From: Marinirhabdus sp963799365
Lineage (GTDB): Bacteria > Bacteroidota > Bacteroidia > Flavobacteriales > Flavobacteriaceae
Length of the DNA: 64,000 nucleotides
NCBI GenBank assembly: GCA_963799365.1
Contig: CAWCWV010000007.1
Location: 62,001-126,000 of the forward strand
Direction: 5' to 3'
A model generated the notes under the pieces. The model worked only from the letters and a program-made list of their open reading frames with translations. It was not told the DNA's origin and searched no databases. Made by a program: the position numbers and the translations under genes. Within the stretch, counting starts at the first letter, position 1; every line of letters begins with the position of its first letter. Below, one piece after another: positions 16,524 to 24,569 of the stretch.

Positions 16524-17837
16524 CTACAACTCGAAACCTAAACTCACACCAATTTTAGTAGCGATAAGTTTGTTGATTCTAGCTTTCAATTCTGGAATTT
16601 TTACACTTTCCAAAACGTTGTTCGCAAATGCATACATCAAGAGTGCACGGGCCTCTTTTTTACCAATCCCTCTGGATTGAAGATAGAACATTGCATCTTC
16701 GTCCAATTGGCCAATAGTACAACCGTGTGAACAGCGTACGTCGTCTGCAAAAATTTCTAATTGTGGTTTAGAGTTGATGCTCGCTTTGTCATCTACCAAA
16801 ATATTGTTGTTTTGTTGAAAAGCATCTAACTTTTGTGCCTCTTTTTCAACATATATTTTTCCGTTGAAAACTCCTGTGGAACTTTCAGCAAAAATACCTT
16901 TATAGTCTTGATGACTTTCACAATTGGGTGCTATATGATGAACCAATGTATTATGGTCTACATGCTGTTTGCCCTCAATAATTGTTATCCCGTTTAAAGT
17001 GCTGTCACAACGCTCGCCTTTTTGGTAAAAATTAAGGTTGTTTCTAATAAGTTTTCCGCCAAATGAAAATGTATGCACACGGCAATGGCTTTCTTGTTCT
17101 TGCGAAATATAAGTGCTATCTACAAGAGATGCCGAAGGGCCGTCATTCTGAATTTTATAGTAATCTACATACGCTCGCTTTTCAGCAAAAATCTCTGTTA
17201 CGCTATTGGTGAGCACCTGATTTTCATTCAGGCTTTGGTGACGTTCTATAATTTGAACATGGGCATTTTCACCCACAACAATCAAATTTCTTGGCTGTAG
17301 GAGCATTGCAGCTTCTGTTCCAGTTGAAAAATTAATGATCTCAATAGGCTTTTCAACTTCTTTATGTTTTGGGATATGGATGTAGGCACCTTCTTTTGCA
17401 AATGCAGTATTTAAAGATGTTAGGCTATCTTTTACTGCTGTTTTATTGAAATAAGCCTCAATTACTGCTTTGTATTTAGGCTTATTCAATGCAGATGATA
17501 ACAAACAGACATCCAAAGAGTCATGGGTCGTGTCCGATAGAAATGAGTTGTAAACCCCATCCACAAAGACTAACTTATAAGTATCTATATCGTGCAAGAA
17601 ATATTTACGAACATCTTTAAGCTCTATATTTCGCTCGTTATTTGGAAAAATACTGTAATCGTTTTTAAGCAATGCGTTTAACGAGGTATATTTCCAGGCT
17701 TCTTCCTTTTTAGAAGGGAACCCCTTTTCTTCAAAAACCCGTATCGCACTATTTCGAAGGTCATGAATAGGGGAGTCGTCTTCTAAGTGATCTTCAAAAG
17801 CGATATATGATGCTACTAATTTTTCTTTTAAACTCAT
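16524..17837 (-). CDS. sufD: Fe-S cluster assembly protein SufD
   Basis: This 437-residue SufB paralogue forms the SufBC2D scaffold. EEAWKYTSLNALLK near residue 42 is the usual SufD start block. The core beta-helix includes HVDHNTLVHHIAPNCESHQDYKG in part, FNGKIYVEKEAQKLDAFQQNNN, and DVRCSHGCTIGQLDEDAMFYLQSRG (each family signature quoted in part). His in CSHGCTIG is the conserved residue at the SufB-SufD interface. It lies 72 bases after sufC and 131 before sufS; the latter gap holds a GC-rich short palindrome. Confidence 0.95.
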   Translation of the reverse strand: MSLKEKLVASYIAFEDHLEDDSPIHDLRNSAIRVFEEKGFPSKKEEAWKYTSLNALLKNDYSIFPNNERNIELKDVRKYFLHDIDTYKLVFVDGVYNSFLSDTTHDSLDVCLLSSALNKPKYKAVIEAYFNKTAVKDSLTSLNTAFAKEGAYIHIPKHKEVEKPIEIINFSTGTEAAMLLQPRNLIVVGENAHVQIIERHQSLNENQVLTNSVTEIFAEKRAYVDYYKIQNDGPSASLVDSTYISQEQESHCRVHTFSFGGKLIRNNLNFYQKGERCDSTLNGITIIEGKQHVDHNTLVHHIAPNCESHQDYKGIFAESSTGVFNGKIYVEKEAQKLDAFQQNNNILVDDKASINSKPQLEIFADDVRCSHGCTIGQLDEDAMFYLQSRGIGKKEARALLMYAFANNVLESVKIPELKARINKLIATKIGVSLGFEL

Positions 17838-17909
17838 AAATTTAAGTATTTGGTTGTAGGTGGGAGGTAGTAGGAAATTATTCCTTACTCCTTTAAACGC
17901 TCAACCTTT

Positions 17910-18659
17910 TTAAACAAGTTCTTCTTTAATCCAGTCGTATCCTTTTGCTTCTAATTCTTTAGCCAATTCTTTGGTACCCGATTTTACTATTTTACCATCC
18001 ATAAGTACATGTACAAAGTCTGGCACTATATAATCTAACAAACGTTGGTAGTGCGTAATTATAATTACTGCGTTGTCTTTGCTCTTTAGTTTGTTAACAC
18101 CATTGGCAACAACTTTAAGCGCGTCAATATCTAGTCCAGAATCGGTTTCGTCCAAGATGGCTAGTTTTGGTTCTAGCATTGCCAATTGGAATATTTCATT
18201 CCGTTTTTTCTCTCCACCTGAAAAACCTTCATTTAGAGAGCGAGATAAAAACTTGCGGTCAATTTCAAGCAATTCGGCTTTTTCCTTAATTTTCTTCAGC
18301 ATTTCGCCAGCGGGCATATCTGGTTCACCTTTTGCCTTTCTATTTTCATTGATGGCAGTTTTAATAAAGTTGGTTACCGATACCCCAGGAATTTCAACAG
18401 GGTATTGAAATGATAAGAAAAGTCCTTTGTGAGCTCGCTCTTCAGGATCTAATTCTGAAATATCTTCTCCTTCAAAATTGATGTTTCCTTTTAAAACTTC
18501 AAACTCTTCCTTTCCGGCAATTACAGAAGCAAGGGTGCTTTTACCAGAACCGTTTGGTCCCATAATAGCGTGGACTTCTCCTGGATTAACCTCCAAGTTT
18601 ATTCCTTTTAGAATTTCTTTTTCTTCAACACTTGCGTGCAGGTTTTTTATCTGTAACAT
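17910..18659 (-). CDS. sufC: Fe-S cluster assembly ATPase SufC
   Basis: The 249-residue ABC-type ATPase drives conformational change in the SufBCD scaffold. The Walker A is GPNGSGKS (34-41), the signature is LNEGFSGGEKKRNE, and Walker B continues as LAILDETDSGLD, the SufC-specific form. HYQRLLDYIVPDFVHVL supplies the switch histidine. There are no membrane segments, as expected for this cytoplasmic member of the ABC family. It follows the small lipoprotein gene by 58 bases. Confidence 0.96.
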   Translation of the reverse strand: MLQIKNLHASVEEKEILKGINLEVNPGEVHAIMGPNGSGKSTLASVIAGKEEFEVLKGNINFEGEDISELDPEERAHKGLFLSFQYPVEIPGVSVTNFIKTAINENRKAKGEPDMPAGEMLKKIKEKAELLEIDRKFLSRSLNEGFSGGEKKRNEIFQLAMLEPKLAILDETDSGLDIDALKVVANGVNKLKSKDNAVIIITHYQRLLDYIVPDFVHVLMDGKIVKSGTKELAKELEAKGYDWIKEELV

Positions 18660-18717
18660 ATTTTTATTCTCAGTCGTTAATTCAATTCCCGAAATTATTA
18701 ACGGGTTTTCAGCAGCC

Positions 18718-19107
18718 TTAGTTAGCGTTATCTGCTTCTTTTTTATCTTCTAGTTTGATATCGGCTTCAGAAGGCGTGTCACTTACGCTTACAATTTCAG
18801 TAATCGTAAGAACTTCGTCCCAACCTTCGGCACCTTCAGCTTTATTTGCCAATGTTCCTTTTACTACGACAGGAACCATATCATAATCATCTTTCTTTAC
18901 AGGAGCAACCTTATCTTTAAGGTACTCGGACATTTCATCTAAAGTCACACCATAGATAAAATTATCTCCTTTAAGTACTGCCCCATCTGCTACATAAATA
19001 AATTCGCCTTCGTATTGTGGGTCATTACTTTTTTTGTCACCAAGATTTTCGTTTTTACAAGCAACTACACTCATTGTAATTGCTAAAAGGAAAAGAATTT
19101 TTTTCAT
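18718..19107 (-). CDS. Small lipoprotein of unknown function inside the suf operon
   Basis: This 129-residue protein starts with MKKILFLLAITMSVVAC and a lipobox ending at Cys17. The mature part is acidic with a likely small beta-rich domain (GEFIYVADGAVLKGDNFIYG, VPVVVKGTLANKA, EVLTITEIVSVSD), resembling an OB-like fold by pattern only. I do not recognise a named family. It lies 34 bases after sufB and 58 before sufC, splitting the two genes whose products form one complex. Its placement suggests co-expression with Fe-S assembly, but an envelope lipoprotein cannot act on the cytoplasmic scaffold directly. Confidence 0.75.
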   Translation of the reverse strand: MKKILFLLAITMSVVACKNENLGDKKSNDPQYEGEFIYVADGAVLKGDNFIYGVTLDEMSEYLKDKVAPVKKDDYDMVPVVVKGTLANKAEGAEGWDEVLTITEIVSVSDTPSEADIKLEDKKEADNAN

Positions 19108-19141
19108 TTTAATAGAAAATTTAAGGTTATTGATTGTTATT

Positions 19142-20590
19142 TTATCCTACAGAGCCTTCTAGTGAAATTTCCAATAATTTTTGAGCTTCAACTGCAAATT
19201 CCATAGGGAGTTTGTTGAGTACTTCTTTGCTAAAACCATTTACAATAAGTGCGATGGCTTTCTCAGTGTCTATACCTCGTTGGTTGCAATAAAATATTTG
19301 GTCTTCACCAATTTTACTGGTGGTGGCTTCGTGTTCAATTTTAGCAGTTTTGTTTTTTGCTTCAATGTAAGGGAAGGTATGTGCGCCACATTCATTTCCC
19401 ATCAATAACGAGTCACATTGTGAAAAGTTTCGAGCATTGTCGGCACGAGAATTAATTTGTACCAATCCGCGATAACTATTTTGTGATTTCCCTGCGGAAA
19501 TTCCTTTACTAATAATCGTACTACGGGTGTTTTTACCTAAATGAACCATTTTGGTACCTGTATCTGCTTGTTGATAATTATTGGTAACAGCAATAGAATA
19601 AAATTCACCAATACTGTTGTCGCCTTTAAGAATACAACTTGGATACTTCCAGGTTACAGCACTTCCAGTTTCTACTTGTGTCCAAGAGATTTTTGCATTT
19701 TTCTCACAAATCCCACGTTTGGTCACAAAGTTATAAACGCCTCCTTTTCCTTCTTTATTTCCAGGAAACCAGTTTTGAACTGTGGAGTATTTTATTTCTG
19801 CGTCGTCTAAGGCAATTAGTTCCACAACCGCAGCGTGTAATTGATTTTCATCACGGCTTGGGGCTGTACAACCTTCCAGGTAGCTCACATAACTTCCTTC
19901 GTCTGCAATTACCAATGTCCTTTCAAACTGCCCTGTACCTGCCTGATTTATTCTAAAATAAGTAGAAAGCTCCATTGGGCAACGAACCCCTTTAGGGATA
20001 TAGCAAAAAGAACCATCACTAAATACTGCACTGTTTAAGGCAGCGTAGAAATTGTCTTTTTGTGGAACAACAGTTCCTAAATATTTTTTTACGAGTTCTG
20101 GATGCTCTCTAATCGCTTCAGAAATACTCATAAATATAATTCCTTTTTCGCCTAACGTCTTCTTGAAAGTTGTCGCTACTGAAACAGAATCAACAACAAT
20201 GTCCATTGCGACATTGTTCATCTTTTTTTGTTCATCTACTGAAATGCCCAATTTTTTATACATCGCCAAAAGATCCGGGTCTACATCATCTAATGTTTTA
20301 TTTGGGTCAATGGTTTTTGGGGCAGAATAATAAGCAATTGCCTGAAAATCTGGTTTTTTATAATGAACGTTGGCCCATTCTGGTTCCACCATTTCTTGCC
20401 AATAGCGGAATGCTTCCAAACGCCACTCTGTCATCCACTCTGGCTCTTGCTTCTTGTGAGAGATAGCACGAACAATATCCTCGTTTAAACCAACGGGAAA
20501 AGTATCAGATTCTATATCGGTATAGAATCCATATTCGTACTCTTTTGTTTCGAGTTCTTTCTTTAAATCATCTTCAGTGTACTTACTCAT
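19142..20590 (-). CDS. sufB: Fe-S cluster assembly protein SufB
   Basis: The 482-residue scaffold subunit on which Fe-S clusters are built. FPVGLNEDIVRAISHKKQEP at the start, SDGSFCYIPKGVRCPMELS, YLEGCTAPSRDENQLHAA, and RADNARNFSQCDSLLMG in the C-terminal half are SufB signatures, including the conserved cysteines that take part in sulfur transfer and cluster ligation. Length matches SufB. It is the second gene of the operon. The 45-base gap to sufA carries an imperfect stem of alternating TTCTGA and TCAGAA blocks (about 20600-20632). Confidence 0.97.
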   Translation of the reverse strand: MSKYTEDDLKKELETKEYEYGFYTDIESDTFPVGLNEDIVRAISHKKQEPEWMTEWRLEAFRYWQEMVEPEWANVHYKKPDFQAIAYYSAPKTIDPNKTLDDVDPDLLAMYKKLGISVDEQKKMNNVAMDIVVDSVSVATTFKKTLGEKGIIFMSISEAIREHPELVKKYLGTVVPQKDNFYAALNSAVFSDGSFCYIPKGVRCPMELSTYFRINQAGTGQFERTLVIADEGSYVSYLEGCTAPSRDENQLHAAVVELIALDDAEIKYSTVQNWFPGNKEGKGGVYNFVTKRGICEKNAKISWTQVETGSAVTWKYPSCILKGDNSIGEFYSIAVTNNYQQADTGTKMVHLGKNTRSTIISKGISAGKSQNSYRGLVQINSRADNARNFSQCDSLLMGNECGAHTFPYIEAKNKTAKIEHEATTSKIGEDQIFYCNQRGIDTEKAIALIVNGFSKEVLNKLPMEFAVEAQKLLEISLEGSVG

Positions 20591-20635
20591 ATATTAATTT
20601 TAAATTCTGATTTCAGAATTCTGAATTTTAAAAAT

Positions 20636-20965
20636 TTATAGTGAAAAAGATTCTCCACAACCGCAAGTTCTATTTGCGTTTGGATTATTAAAAACAAATC
20701 CTTTCCCATTTAAACCACCGCTGAATTCCAGTGTTGTTCCTACTAAGTACAAAAAACTTTTTTTGTCTACGGCAATTTTCACTAGATTGTCTTCAAAAAG
20801 TTTGTCGTTTTCACCTAGTTTGTTGTCAAAATTAAGCTCATATGATAGTCCAGAGCAACCTCCACTTTTAACGCCTACGCGCACATAGTCATTGGTTACA
20901 TTAAAGCCTTCCTCGCTCATCAACTGCTCTAGCTTCGTTTTGGCTGTATCGCTAACTTTTATCAT
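20636..20965 (-). CDS. sufA: A-type Fe-S carrier SufA/IscA-like
   Basis: The 109-residue A-type carrier accepts Fe-S clusters from the scaffold and hands them to target proteins. The three ligand cysteines are Cys37 in SGGCSGLSY and Cys101 and Cys103 in RTCGCGESFSL. Being first in the suf operon favours the name SufA over IscA or ErpA. The likely promoter and a 15-bp palindrome are directly upstream. Confidence 0.92.
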   Translation of the reverse strand: MIKVSDTAKTKLEQLMSEEGFNVTNDYVRVGVKSGGCSGLSYELNFDNKLGENDKLFEDNLVKIAVDKKSFLYLVGTTLEFSGGLNGKGFVFNNPNANRTCGCGESFSL

Positions 20966-20968
20966 ACC

Positions 20969-20983
20969 TTAGAATTATTCTAA
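20969..20983. promoter_or_regulatory. Perfect 7-1-7 palindrome, possible Fur/PerR-type operator of the suf operon
   Basis: TTAGAAT-T-ATTCTAA is an exact inverted repeat with one central base, three bases upstream of the sufA ATG and just downstream of the likely -7 box. The known Bacillus PerR box TTATAATnATTATAA differs at only two symmetric positions. A site between promoter and start codon would suit a repressor responding to iron or peroxide. Binding by any regulator is inferred. Confidence 0.5.
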
Positions 20984-20992
20984 ATTAGAGTG

Positions 20993-21000
20993 CAAATATA
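20993..21000 (-). promoter_or_regulatory. Putative -7 promoter box of the suf operon
   Basis: On the minus strand this reads TATATTTG, matching TAnnTTTG, 27 bases upstream of the sufA start. The upstream -33 element is unclear. Confidence 0.45.
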
Positions 21001-21112
21001 CGGTAAATACGGCGTTTAACCATAGGAGATAATTTAAATAATCTTATGGAGTTATAGGTATTACCAATCTAAACTCCTGAAATTTACTGGCGGAAGAAAA
21101 GTGCTGAAAATG

Positions 21113-22192
21113 TTACTCTTTAAAATCTGGATTATTAATAAAGGAATCATCTGAAAGGGATAGTAAAAATGCTTTAAGATCTTCTTTGTCTTTATCAGTG
21201 AGTTGGACGCCGCCTTGACTAATAGCTTTCATTAAAGGATCTATTGTTTCTGAAAAAACAAGTCCTTCACTATAATGATCTATTACTTCTTCTAAAGTGG
21301 AAAAGCGCCCGTCATGCATATAAGGGGCTGTAAATTTTAAATTACGAAGCGACGGACTTCTAAATAGACCGAATTCTCTTGGGTCTCCTGTTATGTTTCC
21401 CAATCCTAAATCTTCAAATTCTGAGTCTAAACCGTTGTTATGGAATGCGTTGTCTGTCCATAACGGATTGGCAGGTAGGCCGTGACAGTGAAAACAGTCC
21501 CCGCGACTTTCGTCTAAAAATATATTAAGTCCGTTTTGTTCTTGGGGTGTTAATTCTACAAGTCCTAGTTGTGCTCTGTCGAATTTAGAGTTTCCTGAAA
21601 CCAAAGTTCTTACAAACTGGGACATTGCTTTTGTAACCAAGGTAGAGTCTATAGTTTGTGTACCAAAAGCTTCTTCAAATAGGATTGGATACTCGTTTGA
21701 GCTTTGTAGTGTGCTTTGCACATTGGGCCAAGTATTGGCCATTTCTATTGGATTGGTAACGGGTTCAAACATCTGGTTTTCCAGAGAGTTTGCGCTCCCG
21801 TCCCAATTAAATTTTTCTCCGTAGTTGAAGGCTAGATTTTGCAAAGGCATAGAGTTTCTAAAACCTTGTTCGCCGTTAATTCCAACGCTAAATCGTCGAG
21901 AATCTGAAAAACCTTCCTGTGGCTTATGGCATGATGCACAAGCTAAAGTGTTATCTGCTGAGAGTCTAGTGTCAAAAAATAATTTTTTACCTAAGGCTAT
22001 CCCTTCAACAGTTTGTGGATTGTCATCAGGGATTACCGGACCTAAAATTTGACCCTGAAAAATAATTGGGACTTCAAGTGGTGCTGGTGTAGCTGTGTAT
22101 TGTGATGAAATTGCATCATCATTATCTTCACAGGATGTAAAGAATAGCAAACACATAAAACAACTCAAAATTCCAAGTAACTTCATTTTCAA
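21113..22192 (-). CDS. Di-heme cytochrome c peroxidase / MauG-MbnH family lipoprotein
   Basis: The 359-residue exported protein has a lipoprotein signal with Cys21 in LLFFTSC. Two heme c sites are visible: CASCH (85-89) and CFHCH (233-237). GIALGKKLFFDTRLS before the first heme and TAPYMHDGRFSTLEEVI (about 288-304) after the second are family landmarks. Classical members reduce H2O2, while MauG and MbnH use a bis-Fe(IV) state to oxidise a partner protein. The next gene upstream, 21 bases away, encodes an MbnP-family protein, so MbnH is the better guess. Plain peroxidase activity remains possible. Confidence 0.88.
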   Translation of the reverse strand: MKMKLLGILSCFMCLLFFTSCEDNDDAISSQYTATPAPLEVPIIFQGQILGPVIPDDNPQTVEGIALGKKLFFDTRLSADNTLACASCHKPQEGFSDSRRFSVGINGEQGFRNSMPLQNLAFNYGEKFNWDGSANSLENQMFEPVTNPIEMANTWPNVQSTLQSSNEYPILFEEAFGTQTIDSTLVTKAMSQFVRTLVSGNSKFDRAQLGLVELTPQEQNGLNIFLDESRGDCFHCHGLPANPLWTDNAFHNNGLDSEFEDLGLGNITGDPREFGLFRSPSLRNLKFTAPYMHDGRFSTLEEVIDHYSEGLVFSETIDPLMKAISQGGVQLTDKDKEDLKAFLLSLSDDSFINNPDFKE

Positions 22193-22213
22193 TTAATTTT
22201 AAACAGGTATTGC

Positions 22214-23017
22214 TTAATTTACTGTTCCAAGACTAAAAACACTACCATTACCGTTCTCATTCATATCTATTTGAAGACCAAAGTTGGGCATCATCACAGA
22301 ATTATTGATATCTAAGTCCCAAGTATTAGTATTTTTAAACCACTCTGCTGCGTTCATTTGTACTTCAATTGAAGTAGCATTTCCAATGGTTATCGTTCCT
22401 AAATTTACGACAAAAGAAGTGTCCTGAGTAGACTCTAATGTACCAGGTCCAGGAGGTAAGGTTGTGTGTTTGTTAGCTCTTATGGTATGGTATTGGAAGG
22501 TTTGCGTTTGGGCTATTTCATTTAAAAAAGTTCCTTCCATACGCATATAATGATACCCACCCCCAAGTGGCATTGGAACAGACCAAGATCCATCTGAAGA
22601 ATTTAGGTCTGGATATCCTCCAGCTTTGTCATTGTCCTCATCGTCAAAGCCAAATGTAAATGAGACGTTGTAGTCTCCCTCTGGAATTTCTATGCCAGGA
22701 GTAAAATTAACATTAGTCCCGTTGCGAGCATCGATTAAATTATAATCACCAGCATCGTATACAGTTCCGTCTTGCGCAGTAAAAGTAATATCTGAAATTA
22801 AATACACCAATTTAGATAGCTTTATCATGGTGTTGTTGGCATTAATGTAGGTTGTAGTCTGGTAATCTGCATTCACGATGCTATCTCCATCCCAGTTGTG
22901 TGTAAATTGAAAGTCTACAGTCACAGGATCTGGTTCTACTTTTGTTTGTGAGTCATCATCACTGTTACAGGCGAACAATAGTATTGTTGCAGCAAATAAA
23001 AGGGCAATATTTTTCAT
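22214..23017 (-). CDS. MbnP family copper-binding-type lipoprotein
   Basis: This 267-residue protein has a lipobox Cys17 in AATILLFAC. The mature domain matches the MbnP family pattern: VDFQFTHNWDG near residue 35, IKLSKLVYLISDITF, DYNLIDARNG, PEGDYNVSFTFGFDDE, LGGGYHYMRMEGTF and INNSVMMPNFGL. In studied MbnP proteins a tryptophan is oxidised to kynurenine by MbnH and the site then binds copper. Several Trp residues (HNW, GSW, AEW, NTW) are candidates here. It is cotranscribed with the di-heme enzyme, supporting the pairing. The natural role of the pair is not established. Confidence 0.83.
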   Translation of the reverse strand: MKNIALLFAATILLFACNSDDDSQTKVEPDPVTVDFQFTHNWDGDSIVNADYQTTTYINANNTMIKLSKLVYLISDITFTAQDGTVYDAGDYNLIDARNGTNVNFTPGIEIPEGDYNVSFTFGFDDEDNDKAGGYPDLNSSDGSWSVPMPLGGGYHYMRMEGTFLNEIAQTQTFQYHTIRANKHTTLPPGPGTLESTQDTSFVVNLGTITIGNATSIEVQMNAAEWFKNTNTWDLDINNSVMMPNFGLQIDMNENGNGSVFSLGTVN

Positions 23018-23034
23018 AGCACTTGCGTTATTTT

Positions 23035-24411
23035 TTATTCAACTTTTATTAATAATAAATCTTTGTTTCCCTTATTGGAACTAAAATCCCCATTGGTACT
23101 TTCAGTGCTACCGGTAATAATTATGCTGCCGTCCGCTGTTTGAGCAATACCTTCGCCAAAGTCTAGAGCACTTCCGCCTAGATTTTTTTGTCCAAGTATT
23201 GCGCCATCTTTATCGATGAGCAACAACCAAGCATCATTTACGCCATAATTACCAGTAAGGTTTATATCGTTACTCCTACTTGAAGCGGCTATAGCAAAAG
23301 AGCCATCTGATAGTGCAACAACATCTCTGGCAGATTCAAATTGGGTGCCGCCATATGTTTTGGTCCACAATATAGAACCAGATTCGTTAAATTTGACCAC
23401 CCAAACATCTGCATTTCCTATAGGGTCTTGAACGTTTACATCACTACTTCTAGTATCTCCAACCAGTAAATAATTTCCGTCTATAGTTTTGGTCATGGCA
23501 AATACTAAATCTATTTCGGTTCCGCCAAAATTTTTTCTCCAAATAATGTCTCCGTTTTTGTTTATATTGAGAATCCAATAATCGTATTCTCCAATATTTG
23601 AGGTAATATCAACATCCTGACTGTCTGAACTTCCCATAATAATAAAACCTCCTGAGGTAGTTTCTACGGCATCATAAGCGGTGTCTGTAAAGGTTCCGCC
23701 ATAATAACGGCTCCATTCTCTTTCTCCTACACTGTCCAGTTTAAGTACCCAATAATCTCCTCCTGCGTGATTACCGCTTGTACGTCCCACGTTTCCTTCG
23801 CCGCCACTAGCAGTTACATCCAAAACACCAAGAAGTAAATAACCTCCATCTGCGGTTGGTATTGCTTTATAGGCAACATCGTTACCAGAATATCCGTAGG
23901 TTTTTTCCCAAATTAAATTTCCTGAACTAGAAATTTTAAAAATCCACATATCATTAAAGCCCGCGTTTCCAGACATAACATCTCCATCTGAGCTCCTCGT
24001 AAATCCTGAAATTATATAACCGCCATCCCTTGTTTTTTCAATACTAATGCCTTCATCATCGCCAGAACCTCCATAAGTTTTGCTCCATTGTGTGGCACCT
24101 AGGGCGTCCGTTTTTAAGATCCAGACATCTGAATCTTCGGTAGTCTTGTCTATAATATCACCATTTGTACTTTTTGTAGATCCTAGAATAACAAAACCTC
24201 CATCGGCTGCTTGCACGATGGCACTACCATTGTCTAAATTATTTCCTCCTAAATTTTTAGCGAATGCAATGTTTAACGTGAGTCCCATAGGCATCTCATC
24301 ATCGTCGTCGTCTTGCATTTGTTCGACTGGAGTATCATCTTCGCTACAAGAGGTAAATACGAAAAACGATATCATTAATAGAGGTAGTATAATTTTTTTT
24401 AGTGAAATCAT
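23035..24411 (-). CDS. Lipoprotein with delta-60-like beta-propeller repeats
   Basis: The 458-residue protein has a lipobox (FFVFTSC) followed by an acidic linker with runs of Asp, probably a surface-export signal as in flavobacterial SusD-type lipoproteins. The rest is about eight repeats of roughly 50 residues with the pattern W-KTYGG-D-DEG-SI--T-DGGYIISG-T-S-DGDV, predicted to form a beta-propeller. The repeat is widespread in secreted Bacteroidota proteins, and binding partners are unknown. It lies 17 bases upstream of the MbnP gene in the same direction, so it is probably in that operon. Confidence 0.8.
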   Translation of the reverse strand: MISLKKIILPLLMISFFVFTSCSEDDTPVEQMQDDDDDEMPMGLTLNIAFAKNLGGNNLDNGSAIVQAADGGFVILGSTKSTNGDIIDKTTEDSDVWILKTDALGATQWSKTYGGSGDDEGISIEKTRDGGYIISGFTRSSDGDVMSGNAGFNDMWIFKISSSGNLIWEKTYGYSGNDVAYKAIPTADGGYLLLGVLDVTASGGEGNVGRTSGNHAGGDYWVLKLDSVGEREWSRYYGGTFTDTAYDAVETTSGGFIIMGSSDSQDVDITSNIGEYDYWILNINKNGDIIWRKNFGGTEIDLVFAMTKTIDGNYLLVGDTRSSDVNVQDPIGNADVWVVKFNESGSILWTKTYGGTQFESARDVVALSDGSFAIAASSRSNDINLTGNYGVNDAWLLLIDKDGAILGQKNLGGSALDFGEGIAQTADGSIIITGSTESTNGDFSSNKGNKDLLLIKVE

Positions 24412-24569
24412 AACGTTACGATTAGATTGAGTCTTATTAAATTGAAATTAAAAAATTATAGTGTCATATAAATTCGTTTCTATACTATAATTACTAAAAA
24501 GTGCTAACGGTAAAAACATTACAATTAGCACTATTTTAATTAAGGGTCGTAATTAGGTAATACTACTAA

